64,000 nucleotides of DNA from JAPLDB01 sp038230515 (lineage in GTDB: Bacteria > Bacteroidota > Bacteroidia > AKYH767-A > 2013-40CM-41-45). Positions 16,144-24,585 of this stretch are shown one piece after another (the first letter of the stretch is position 1; each line of letters opens with the position of its first letter). The DNA is taken from the NCBI GenBank assembly GCA_038230515.1, contig JBBRND010000018.1, positions 27,352 to 91,351 on the forward strand, given 5' to 3'. The translations under genes were made by a program, and so were the position numbers. The notes below the pieces were generated by a model. The model was not told where the DNA came from and did not search any database. It saw only the letters and a program-made list of their open reading frames with translations.

Positions 16144-19100
16144 AAACGGATTTGGTCGCGCAAAGTAAACGGATTCAGCTTCGAGATATTTAATTCGAAA
16201 CGGATTTTCTTCCAGTAGTTATCGAATTTATCAGGGAACTCATCATACACATATTTCACATTCGGTGAATAAAGGAATGGGAAGTAAACGGAACACACTT
16301 TTGGAATGAGCCGCAGTTCAATACCTGCATCGTACATGAAATCTGTTTCGTTCTTCAGCGAATTTACTTTTGACTTATCAAAAGCGCCTGCATCGGCAAA
16401 TAAATAGAATGGCAACTTGCCAGGGAAAGGTACTTTTATATTGAGCGAAGCCAGCCATATGCTCGCCTGGCCTACTAAACCACCTGTTGCAATTTTAAAT
16501 CCTCCCTGTGTAGCAGTGAATTGTTGTGAAAGAATTCCTTTAGTTTCTGATCGCCCCATAAAAACTTCATCGAACAAATAATCATCATTTCCCCCTTGCC
16601 CGTTCATGTGAAAGCGTGCATCAAATTTTCCTGACGATGAATACTTGATATCTTCCAGTTCGCCATTGAAGCCGGCAAATACCCTGAACTCAAAACCTCT
16701 TCCTTTTTTGTTAAACGAAATTGTTTGATTGTACTCAATACTTGCGAGTACAAGATTTAAAGTTTGCCCGAGCATTACATTGAAATCATACGGATGATAA
16801 GTGATTTGATTCCCGAATTTGTATAAAAGTGAATATGAATTCAAATGATATTTTTTTGATTCAATGTTGTAGATGCCATTTGAGTTCGGCTTTGGATAAA
16901 GAAGAGTTGAATCTGCTTTATCGTATTCAACATATACATGGCGGATCGAAATAAAACTATACTCATCAGGATTTATTTTTCTATTGAGCAAACTGAGAGT
17001 TGCTGTTGAAGATAGCTTTCGGAAAGAAAAAGTCTTATCAAAGTTCTGTTTCGTTGTGTCAACGTATCGTGAATAATGTTCATAAGCGTAAGTCGAATAC
17101 CCCGTGCTTATGGTGATCTTATTGATGTAATCACTATTCACATAAATATTGTAACTCAATCTTCCTCCCCCCGCAATATTTTTTGTGCCAAGTGAATACA
17201 TCGGTGAAAGTGCATACTCAAAACGTTTTTCAACGAGTGTGAGGTTGTGAATGGCTGCACCGAACATCCACTTGTTGTAGTTGTTCCAGCCGATGGCAGG
17301 CGCGAGGTAAATCTGCGAACGTGTTGGGTCTTCTTCTCCAACAGGAATCTGAATTTTTAGTTTTTCAATCTTCCTGAAAATCCCTGACGTGCGGATGGTG
17401 TTGTTTCTTCTTCGCGGTTCGGGAATGCGTTCTTCTCCGTCAATTTTTATTGCATCGCAATCCGTACAGTTTACTTTAAATTCCTTTGCGCCTTTGAAAC
17501 CATCGTACCATTCAGTGCTCAGCACATTTCCTTTTTTCATCGGGCTGAGTGAAACAGGAGAAGAAATATCTCCTACATTCTTCACGCGCACTGAATATCC
17601 TCCTCCAGATTTTTCTGCAGAGGAAATTTTGTAGTCAATCTTTTTTGTTGATTGCAGTAGATCAACAAACAGCCAATCCAGTTTTTTTTCTGATTTCTTT
17701 TCAAAAACCTTTTTCAAATCATTCGGCATCGGGTGTTTGAATTTCCACTGATCGAAATAGGCATGCATGCAACTGTCAAACAAAGTTTCTCCGAGGTAGC
17801 ATTTCAGATAATCGAAACTCAGTGCTGTTTTGCGATATACATCAGCACTGTAATTAAGGCGCGAAAAATATTCTGCATTCAAATCAGGTTGCTGATCTGT
17901 GTTTGCGCGCGCACCATGCCAGTATTTCAGGTACTCCAATTTGCGGTGATTGTATTTTACTTTCGTTCCCCGTCCAAAAATGCCGGTGTTCTCCATTTGC
18001 TTCGCGCTGTCGCCTGCATATTTTGCATAAGTGTAGCGTGTTTCGAGAAACTGCGTCATGCCTTCATCCATCCACGGGTGCATGCGTTCGTTGCTTCCGA
18101 GTATTCCGTAAAACCAACTGTGCCCGATCTCATGTTGAATGGTTGCTTCCAGTTCGAATGCATCGCCATACGTGCCGATTGCTGTGAGCATCGGGTATTC
18201 CATTCCATCGCCCGATGCATCCGTCACATCCACGCAGGTGAATTGTTTGTACGGATATTCTCCAACCCATTTTGAAAAATAAGTGAGCGCATCTTTTGCA
18301 TAGTCATTTGCCTTGAGCCATTGCACGGCTTCTGCATTGGTGAATAGCGCCCACGTTGTCATCATGCGTTTCGATTCCGGAAGTTCAACGCTGCCTTTCA
18401 ATACATGATACCGCTTGTCAGCAAACCAGGCGAAGTCGTGAACATTTTCTGCATGATAGTGTAACGTTTTCAGCAATGAATCCGATTTCGGAAACGAAAT
18501 GTCTTTCGGAAACGAAGTCATTGCCTGTGTCTCTTTTGATTTTTCGGTGAGCCAGTGTAGTTCGTCTTCATCAACCAAATCTCCTGTTGCACCCACAACG
18601 TAATTATCCGGCAGTGTAACATACACATCAAACGTTCCGAACTCAGAATAAAACTCTCCCTGATCGAGGTACGGAAAATAGTTCCATCCGTTCGCATCGT
18701 ACACTGCGGGCTTGGGATACCACTGCGTGATGAAGTATGACTGATCAATGTGCCCGAGGCGGGAAAGTTCTGCAGATGGAATTTTTACTTTGAAGTTGGT
18801 GGTGATGCTGATTGTTACTCCTGACAGCAGAGGTTTTTTGAGATGAAGGATGCAGACGTCAATCGTGTCTTCAAGAAATTCCCAGTCAACAGTTTTATCA
18901 TCTACACGAAAATTTAATCCGTCAATGTATCCGAACTCATTCTCCTTTGCGACTACAAAACGGTTGTCACCTTCTCTCGCCAACTGATCTGCCAAAGCCG
19001 TTTCATCATTCTTGTAAGCATTGGGCCAGAGATGAAAATAAATTTCTGATAGCGAATCAGGAGAATTGTTTTTGTAAGAGATGGTTTCATCAGCTTTCAG

Positions 19101-19247
19101 AAAATGCTTTTTGTCGTCAAGAGAAACGTGAATGATATACTTTACTCCCTGCTGAAAATAATCCTTTGATGATGCACAATGCACGATGCACAATGCACAA
19201 TTAAAAAAAAGTGTAAACCGTTTTTGTGACGTAGTCATCAATTGCAA
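16140..19247 (-). CDS. M1-family metallopeptidase with beta-rich (barrel-like) C-terminal half
   Basis: 1035 residues. Zinc site HEIGH at 372-376 with the third ligand Glu395 (HExxH-X18-E), preceded by the M1 N-terminal beta domain (KADETISYKNNSPDSL, IYFHLWPNAY). The aminopeptidase part ends near residue 570. A short Ig-like segment follows, then about 400 residues of alternating strands (YALSPMYSLGTKNIAGGGRLSYNIY, ITISTGYSTY) ending in aromatic-rich strands (RFELNISKLN, RDQIRF), the pattern of an outer-membrane barrel; this is inference. The signal peptide core FFNCALCIVHCA is encoded by a 7-bp tandem repeat. Coupled to lpxH downstream and 42 bp after the TlpA-like gene. Confidence 0.88.
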   Translation of the reverse strand: MQLMTTSQKRFTLFFNCALCIVHCASSKDYFQQGVKYIIHVSLDDKKHFLKADETISYKNNSPDSLSEIYFHLWPNAYKNDETALADQLAREGDNRFVVAKENEFGYIDGLNFRVDDKTVDWEFLEDTIDVCILHLKKPLLSGVTISITTNFKVKIPSAELSRLGHIDQSYFITQWYPKPAVYDANGWNYFPYLDQGEFYSEFGTFDVYVTLPDNYVVGATGDLVDEDELHWLTEKSKETQAMTSFPKDISFPKSDSLLKTLHYHAENVHDFAWFADKRYHVLKGSVELPESKRMMTTWALFTNAEAVQWLKANDYAKDALTYFSKWVGEYPYKQFTCVDVTDASGDGMEYPMLTAIGTYGDAFELEATIQHEIGHSWFYGILGSNERMHPWMDEGMTQFLETRYTYAKYAGDSAKQMENTGIFGRGTKVKYNHRKLEYLKYWHGARANTDQQPDLNAEYFSRLNYSADVYRKTALSFDYLKCYLGETLFDSCMHAYFDQWKFKHPMPNDLKKVFEKKSEKKLDWLFVDLLQSTKKIDYKISSAEKSGGGYSVRVKNVGDISSPVSLSPMKKGNVLSTEWYDGFKGAKEFKVNCTDCDAIKIDGEERIPEPRRRNNTIRTSGIFRKIEKLKIQIPVGEEDPTRSQIYLAPAIGWNNYNKWMFGAAIHNLTLVEKRFEYALSPMYSLGTKNIAGGGRLSYNIYVNSDYINKITISTGYSTYAYEHYSRYVDTTKQNFDKTFSFRKLSSTATLSLLNRKINPDEYSFISIRHVYVEYDKADSTLLYPKPNSNGIYNIESKKYHLNSYSLLYKFGNQITYHPYDFNVMLGQTLNLVLASIEYNQTISFNKKGRGFEFRVFAGFNGELEDIKYSSSGKFDARFHMNGQGGNDDYLFDEVFMGRSETKGILSQQFTATQGGFKIATGGLVGQASIWLASLNIKVPFPGKLPFYLFADAGAFDKSKVNSLKNETDFMYDAGIELRLIPKVCSVYFPFLYSPNVKYVYDEFPDKFDNYWKKIRFELNISKLNPFTLRDQIRF
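19171..19202 (-). repeat. Heptanucleotide tandem repeat (RATGCAC type) encoding part of a signal peptide
   Basis: On the plus strand GATGCAC, AATGCAC, GATGCAC, AATGCAC, AATT. On the coding strand this gives NCALCIVHCASS, the hydrophobic core of the M1 peptidase signal peptide. Confidence 0.8.
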
Positions 19248-19289
19248 AATTGAGTGTGCAACTTAGAAAAAAAAATTGAAAGGGAATAG

Positions 19290-20393
19290 TCAGGATTTGG
19301 AAAGCAGTTCCTGAATCTTTATTTCTAATTCTTCGAGATGCAATTCTTTCGCAACTATTTTTCCTGACTGGTCGAGAAGAATAGAATTTGGAATTTCTTC
19401 GATGCCATACATCTGCACCACTTTCGAATCCCATTTTTTTAATTCACTTACCTGAATCCATGTGATATGATCATGATCAATAGCCGTTTTCCATGCATCC
19501 ATATTATCATCCAAAGACACTCCATAAATTTCCACTCCTTTTCCTTTATACTTTTTGTAGAGTTCAGCCATTTGCGGCATTTCGCGCCTGCATGGATTGC
19601 ACCAGCTTGCCCAAAAATCTATCACCACTATTTTTCCTTTCAATGACGAGAGTGAAATTTCTTTCCCTTCGGGCGATTGCAATTTTATTTCGGGAGCCAT
19701 GCTCCCCAAGGGGAGCCGCTTCATGTCTTCCACTTGTTTGCTGAACGCAGCAACATAACTGTTATCACCCAATTCTTTTTTCAGAGAGTCGTTTAATTGT
19801 TCGAGCAATTCAACATCTTTTTGCTTATCGAGATACTGAGAGGCAGAAAGAGAAACAAGTGATGAAAAATTTTTCTGAATAATATCAATTGCAAAACTGC
19901 GGATCGTGGAATTGTAAAGTTGCTGAAGTATTGCACCAACAGAATCTTTGAGTAATGGATTTTGATCGCGAGCCGCAGTGTACAACGTGTTCATGGAGTC
20001 AGAAAGCTGATGTTCGAAGTGTTTCAGTTGCAGCAAAAGTTTTGTGTCGGCTGATCCATCTACATTGTATGTATGCTCTAAATCTTTTGCATCACCGGTA
20101 ACAGTTAACACTTCGCCTCCTTTCAACACAAGATATGCTACACTTTGCGCACCGGTGCGCAGCAAATAATAATCGAGGCGGTCTGCGCCATTCCTGAGCG
20201 TAAATTTTCCGTTGGCATCTGTAGTTACAGAATCAACAGGCACATCGCCTTCATTCGTTATCCGTTCAAAATAAATTTTCTGATTGGCTGCGTTTTTCAA
20301 CACACCTGTAATTTGGGTTTGTTCTTTTTGGGAAGGTTGACATTCCCCAAAAGCAAAAATAACTGCGGTAAAAAACAGGATTCTTAATTTCAT
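19290..20393 (-). CDS. TlpA-family thiol-disulfide oxidoreductase with DUF4369-like N-terminal domain
   Basis: 367 residues. An N-terminal signal sequence (MKLRILFFTAVIFAFGEC) leads to a DUF4369-like beta domain (about 25-115), a helical linker with the QYLDKQKD segment, and a thioredoxin fold (about 228-367) with active site WCNPC, Cys265 and Cys268, and the cis-Pro motif EEIPNS. It probably acts in the periplasm as a thiol reductase; the redox partner is unknown. Cys18 could be lipidated, but FGEC is a poor lipobox, so lipoprotein status is doubtful. It leads the minus-strand group followed by the M1 peptidase and lpxH. Confidence 0.88.
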   Translation of the reverse strand: MKLRILFFTAVIFAFGECQPSQKEQTQITGVLKNAANQKIYFERITNEGDVPVDSVTTDANGKFTLRNGADRLDYYLLRTGAQSVAYLVLKGGEVLTVTGDAKDLEHTYNVDGSADTKLLLQLKHFEHQLSDSMNTLYTAARDQNPLLKDSVGAILQQLYNSTIRSFAIDIIQKNFSSLVSLSASQYLDKQKDVELLEQLNDSLKKELGDNSYVAAFSKQVEDMKRLPLGSMAPEIKLQSPEGKEISLSSLKGKIVVIDFWASWCNPCRREMPQMAELYKKYKGKGVEIYGVSLDDNMDAWKTAIDHDHITWIQVSELKKWDSKVVQMYGIEEIPNSILLDQSGKIVAKELHLEELEIKIQELLSKS

Positions 20394-20422
20394 TCAGATA
20401 ATGGCTGATTTAAAGAATTTGG

Positions 20423-20430
20423 CAAAAGTA
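20423..20430 (-). promoter_or_regulatory. -7 promoter box (TACTTTTG) of the TlpA-like gene
   Basis: TAnnTTTG match on the minus strand 29 bases before the ATG at 20393. It lies between the gene and the 21-bp array. Confidence 0.5.
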
Positions 20431-20492
20431 ATGTTCGCAAAGAAACATGTAGTGATTTAAATAGTTCGGAAATAATCCCTGATGAAGAAATT

Positions 20493-20752
20493 GCAATCAA
20501 TCGTTGATCGAAGGCAATCAATGGTGAATAAATAGTAATCAATCGTTGATCGAAGGCAATCAATAGTGAAGAAATAGCAATCAATCGTTGATCGAAGGTA
20601 ATCAATAGTGAAGAAATAGCAATCAATCATTGATCGAAGGCAATCAATAATGAAGAAATAGCAATCTACGGTTGATCGAAAGCAATCAAAGTTGAAGAAA
20701 TCGCAATCAAGTGTTGATCGAAGGCAATCAATGGTAAAGAAATCTCAATCAA
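20493..20752. repeat. Array of 13 boxes at exactly 21-bp spacing (GCAATCAA boxes)
   Basis: GCAATCAA or a one- or two-base variant starts at 20493, 20514, 20535, 20556, 20577, 20598, 20619, 20640, 20661, 20682, 20703, 20724 and 20745, always 21 bp apart. The 13-bp spacers alternate between TCGTTGATCGAAG type and TAGTGAAGAAATA type, giving a 42-bp super-unit. ATCAA-TCG-TTGAT in the odd units is a perfect dyad. Two minus-strand frames are free of stops as a by-product of the period. Confidence 0.95.
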
Positions 20753-20857
20753 TCGTTGATTAAAGTCATCAGAATTAGAATCAATAGAAACAACAGGTGA
20801 ATCAATGCCAGTAATAAGCAAAAATAACCTGTTAGATTGGCAATAAAGGCAGGCGGG

Positions 20858-21985
20858 CTACTCCTTAATAAACTTAGCCGCAAAAGTACCGTCTTCCGAT
20901 TGGACTTCTACGAAATAAATGCCTTGGTGGAAGGCGCTTACATCCACATCTGTTTCATCAGCGCTGACCGATTTTGAAAAGAGTTTCTCGCCCAGCACAT
21001 TTACAACTTGAATGCCGGTCATTTTATTTTTTTTAATGGTCAGGTGGTTGGTAACGGGGTTTGGAAAAAGAAGCACTTCGCAATCGTAATTGGCGCTGCT
21101 TGGAGGATCGCGTTGGTAAACGCGGATGTAGTCAATTTCGAATATAGCCGGAATTATAGTGTTGTTATCAGGAGCATTACCATGCGCGCCAACGCCTAAA
21201 CTCGCAATTACGTTGACATGATCATCTTCTCCCGAAGGAAAAGCAGGTAACACATTATACACTCCGGGTTCAACACAACACCACGTTACCTGAGTTCCTG
21301 CAATTGTATAAAATCTGCTTGTAAGAAATACCTGTTCACCATCTACATAGAAAGTAATAAAGAAGGGATCCCACTCGATACTGTAAACATGGAAGTCAAG
21401 CGAGAAATCAATTCCATCAATTGCGCAATCATGGCGGGCAAAAAAATCTTGGTCATGCCATTTAATAATTCCCATTGCGTGATGATTCGGTTTGTCGCCA
21501 TGAATTTCGAACACATCAATTTCGGTTCCTGTACCACCAAACATCCAGAAGGCAGAACCCAATCCTTTGCCAGAAGGAATTTTGCATCGCGTTTCAAATT
21601 TTCCATACATGAATTTGTAATTGTAAGTAGAATGAATTAAGCCGGAGGTATAATCTCTTGTTGCAGAAAACCAAGTGGCAGTTTGCCGTCTAGCAATCAG
21701 TTTCAGAGTTCCATTGCTTACTTCAAGATTCGTGTCAGTAAAAACTGCTCCTTCATCACCATGTGTTCTGCAAAATTCGCATTGATCATTTCCCGAAGCT
21801 GTGTATGGATAATAGTTAATCCATTTTGAACGATCTAATGAATCACCGTCAAACTCATCATTAAAAACAAGATGCCATGCGGAGTCAGAACAAATATTTC
21901 CTCCGGTGAAAAAAGTTGATTGAGCAAAACTAGAAACTGTTGGTGAGGAAGTAAATAAAATCAAAAATGAGAATCGGATGTTCAT
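20858..21985 (-). CDS. Secreted glycoside hydrolase family 16 protein with T9SS sorting domain
   Basis: 375 residues. Signal peptide, then a GH16 jelly-roll: WHLVFNDEFDGDSLDRSKW at about 37-55, YGKFETRCKIPSGKGLGSAFWM at about 127-148, and the catalytic EIDVFE motif with Glu155 (nucleophile), Asp157 and Glu160 (acid/base). A type A sorting domain follows (VLLFPNPVTNHL to KFIKE). It probably cleaves beta-1,3, beta-1,4 or related glucans or galactans outside the cell; the substrate cannot be read from sequence. Last gene of a tight minus-strand run, 15 bp after the polytopic membrane protein gene, and a paralog of 23443-24579. Confidence 0.93.
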   Translation of the reverse strand: MNIRFSFLILFTSSPTVSSFAQSTFFTGGNICSDSAWHLVFNDEFDGDSLDRSKWINYYPYTASGNDQCEFCRTHGDEGAVFTDTNLEVSNGTLKLIARRQTATWFSATRDYTSGLIHSTYNYKFMYGKFETRCKIPSGKGLGSAFWMFGGTGTEIDVFEIHGDKPNHHAMGIIKWHDQDFFARHDCAIDGIDFSLDFHVYSIEWDPFFITFYVDGEQVFLTSRFYTIAGTQVTWCCVEPGVYNVLPAFPSGEDDHVNVIASLGVGAHGNAPDNNTIIPAIFEIDYIRVYQRDPPSSANYDCEVLLFPNPVTNHLTIKKNKMTGIQVVNVLGEKLFSKSVSADETDVDVSAFHQGIYFVEVQSEDGTFAAKFIKE

Positions 21986-22000
21986 TTCCGGTTGATTGAG

Positions 22001-23434
22001 CTAATCCTGATAATAAAGCTTCTCCTCTTTTATTACTCCCCAGTATTGTAATAGCTGAGAATTTAATTTTGAGTTATTGAAGTCAGTAATTTTATACCAT
22101 GACATCACTGTGCAATCAGCGTTCAGGTGAACGATTTTTTCTGATGATTGGGCAATTTTCTCCAATGCAGCTTTTTCACATTCGTTTTCTTTCGAGACAG
22201 ATTTATCAGCGATGGTGAAGATAAGAAGTACTGCAACCACAACGCCATTGTAGAAGAGATTGAATTTCGAATGAGACCGGTTCAACAAATGCAAGGTAGA
22301 AATGCCGAAAAAATAAAACATGCAGAGTAGCACAGGCAAAAAAGTATCTCCTCTCACAATGTTCTCGCGATACTCGCGGTATCCGCCAAGCGGAAGAATT
22401 AAAATGTAAATCAGGGCAAACAGTCCGATCCATTTCAATTGGGTTATGATTTTTTTTCCTTCTGCATTTTGTGCTTCACGAGAGATTAAATAGACATTGA
22501 GAATTATCATAGCAAGCAGCAAAGGCATTCCGAGTTTCAGTGTAAAAAGATAAAACAAACCAACAGGAAGTCGTGAGTAACGCTCTGATAGTGGAATTGA
22601 ATGGAAAAAATTTTCAGCATTGTTTCTTCCGATGTAGATTGAATACAAACTCAACAAACAAATGAAACCGAAAAAGAACAAAAGCTGCTTTGGAATCTTT
22701 TTGAAAGATAAAAAACTGTTTTGTAAAAAAGATGTTGATAATGTTTCATTAAAAGTTTTCATCATCATACTTGCGATAATCAAAAAACAACCAATTAAAA
22801 TAACTGCAGTATTTAAGGGACCGTCAAGAGAAAGAACAACGGAAAACAAGAGCAAAAAAATACTTTTAACGATTTTTAGCTTTTCCCATTCCTCACTCAT
22901 AATCCTTTTATAAAACGGAAGAAAGAAAAGCAGCATCAGGCAAGCAGGCAATGCATAAAAAAAAGCGTAGGTAATTGACGAACTGACTACACTCATGCGC
23001 CTGCTGAAACCCTCGGTCTGAAAAAGTGAAGTAATAAGAATTGCTGCCACTAAAAATTTTTGGTTTAAAATATTTCGAGTCCCGCTGATGATACAAGCAA
23101 GAAGCCAGATAATAAAAATCTGCATTAGAGTTTTAGCTAATGCACATGACACGTAAATGCTTTCAACAGGACTCGTGAATTGCTGAAAAATAAAAGGAAC
23201 ACTTTTGAAATAGGATGACATCATCCAGTGGGCAAAAAAACGATTGGTACCACCGTACACTTTATTCTCAAGAAGAACACTCAGTCCAAAGGGATCATGC
23301 CTGACTTCCGGATAACCAAGAATGATGCTTGCAATATCTCCATCAAGTGAATGATGGTAATATTGAATGAACGAAAAGGATGCATCTGCCAAAAGAATTA
23401 CCAGAAAAAGAAACCGCAGATTGGATTTTTTCAT
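22001..23434 (-). CDS. Polytopic membrane protein, possibly a GT-C-type glycosyltransferase
   Basis: 477 residues with about ten hydrophobic spans across residues 5-405 and a soluble C-terminal tail of about 65 residues. The first extracytoplasmic loop contains YHHSLDGD and is acidic, a position where GT-C glycosyltransferases carry catalytic Asp/Glu; the resemblance is weak and I do not recognise the family. It sits between two GH16 genes with 8 bp and 15 bp gaps and is clearly cotranscribed with them, which suggests a role in the same extracellular glycan. Alternatives are a polysaccharide exporter or ligase. Confidence 0.7.
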   Translation of the reverse strand: MKKSNLRFLFLVILLADASFSFIQYYHHSLDGDIASIILGYPEVRHDPFGLSVLLENKVYGGTNRFFAHWMMSSYFKSVPFIFQQFTSPVESIYVSCALAKTLMQIFIIWLLACIISGTRNILNQKFLVAAILITSLFQTEGFSRRMSVVSSSITYAFFYALPACLMLLFFLPFYKRIMSEEWEKLKIVKSIFLLLFSVVLSLDGPLNTAVILIGCFLIIASMMMKTFNETLSTSFLQNSFLSFKKIPKQLLFFFGFICLLSLYSIYIGRNNAENFFHSIPLSERYSRLPVGLFYLFTLKLGMPLLLAMIILNVYLISREAQNAEGKKIITQLKWIGLFALIYILILPLGGYREYRENIVRGDTFLPVLLCMFYFFGISTLHLLNRSHSKFNLFYNGVVVAVLLIFTIADKSVSKENECEKAALEKIAQSSEKIVHLNADCTVMSWYKITDFNNSKLNSQLLQYWGVIKEEKLYYQD

Positions 23435-23442
23435 TCGGGGGG

Positions 23443-24579
23443 TTATTCCTTAATAAATTTAGAAGCAAAAGTACCATCATCCGATTGCACCTCCACAAAA
23501 TAAATTCCTTTCGAAAAAATACTTACATCAACTTCTGTTTCATCTCCACTTACTTCCTTGGAAAAAAGTATTTCTCCCAATACATTTTCAATCCTCAACA
23601 ATGTCATCTTATTTTTCTTAATATTCAAATGATTTGTAACAGGATTCGGAAAAAGGATGACTTCACAATCGTAGTTGGCACTTGACGGGGGATCGCGCTG
23701 GTAAACACGGATGTAGTCAATTTCGAATTGGGTAAGAGAGGGAGTGGTACTGTCGGGTGCGTCTTGCGAGGATCCATTACCTCCAAGAGAAAGATTGGCG
23801 ATTGGACCTAGCATTTCACTTTTCCCAAATGGAAAATAGGGTTCCATAGAGTAAATTCCTGGTTCAACGCAACACCAGGTTACTTGTGTGCCGGATAATG
23901 TATAAAATCTGCTTGCTTTAAAAACAGTTAAGCTGTCCACTGTGAAATTTACAAAAAACGGATCCCACTCAAAACTGTAAACATGAAAATCTTGAGAGAA
24001 ATCTATTCCGTCATACGCACACTCGTGGGCTCCCAGTTTTTGCGTTTCATGATATTTAATATATCCCAAATGATGGTGATGAGGTGTGTGTCCATGAATT
24101 TCAAAAACATCTATTTCGGTTGCAGTGCCCATTCCGTCTCCACCAAACATCCAAAAGGCAGACCCAAGTCCCTGCCCTGCAGGAATCTTGCAACGTATTT
24201 CGTACTTTCCGTAACCAAATCTGAATTGACTTTTTGCTAATATTACGCCTGAAGTATAGTCGCGTGTTTGAGAATACCATGATGCAGTTTGTCGTTTCGC
24301 AATCAGTTTCAAGGTTCCATTACTTTCCACAACGCTGCTATCGGTATAAATATTTTTTTTTTCGACTCTTGAACCTTCACATTGATCAGTCCAATCCGCA
24401 GCACATGGGAAATAAGTCAACCACACAGAACGATCAAGTGAATCACCGTTAAACTCATCATCGAAAACAAGATGCCACTCAGCATCAGAGCAAATATTCC
24501 CTCCGGTAAAAAAAGTTGATTGAGAATATGCTGAAGCAGATAATAAAATCGAAAATAAATATACTATTAAAAGTTTCAT
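23443..24579 (-). CDS. Secreted glycoside hydrolase family 16 protein with T9SS sorting domain (paralog)
   Basis: 378 residues, closely similar throughout to 20858-21985. Signal peptide MKLLIVYLFSILLSASAYSQ, GH16 domain with EIDVFE (Glu155, Asp157, Glu160), and an almost identical sorting domain ending KFIKE. Both paralogs share TFFTGGNICSD after the signal peptide. It lies 6 bp after the GT39-like gene and 8 bp before the polytopic gene. The duplication with membrane proteins in between suggests a duplicated enzyme plus membrane-protein unit. Confidence 0.93.
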   Translation of the reverse strand: MKLLIVYLFSILLSASAYSQSTFFTGGNICSDAEWHLVFDDEFNGDSLDRSVWLTYFPCAADWTDQCEGSRVEKKNIYTDSSVVESNGTLKLIAKRQTASWYSQTRDYTSGVILAKSQFRFGYGKYEIRCKIPAGQGLGSAFWMFGGDGMGTATEIDVFEIHGHTPHHHHLGYIKYHETQKLGAHECAYDGIDFSQDFHVYSFEWDPFFVNFTVDSLTVFKASRFYTLSGTQVTWCCVEPGIYSMEPYFPFGKSEMLGPIANLSLGGNGSSQDAPDSTTPSLTQFEIDYIRVYQRDPPSSANYDCEVILFPNPVTNHLNIKKNKMTLLRIENVLGEILFSKEVSGDETEVDVSIFSKGIYFVEVQSDDGTFASKFIKE

Positions 24580-24585
24580 TCTTTT

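Larger units (their letters stand above)
20394..20857. other. 464-bp intergenic region holding a 21-bp array
   Basis: There is no convincing gene between the GH16 stop and the TlpA start. Most of it is the 21-bp array (20493-20752). About 105 bp on the GH16 side hold degenerate ATCAAT/AATCAAT copies, and about 100 bp on the TlpA side hold its promoter box. Confidence 0.8.

Noticed and set aside
19684..19720. CTCCCCAAGGGGAG in the TlpA-like gene as an inserted hairpin repeat
   Set aside because: It encodes the LPLGSMAPEI stretch that is normal at this place in TlpA-family proteins.
20390..20626. Minus-strand open frame of 78 codons in array 1
   Set aside because: It is opened by the 21-bp period itself, consists of LIAISSL/LIAFDQR repeats and begins amid the array without a promoter or conserved start.
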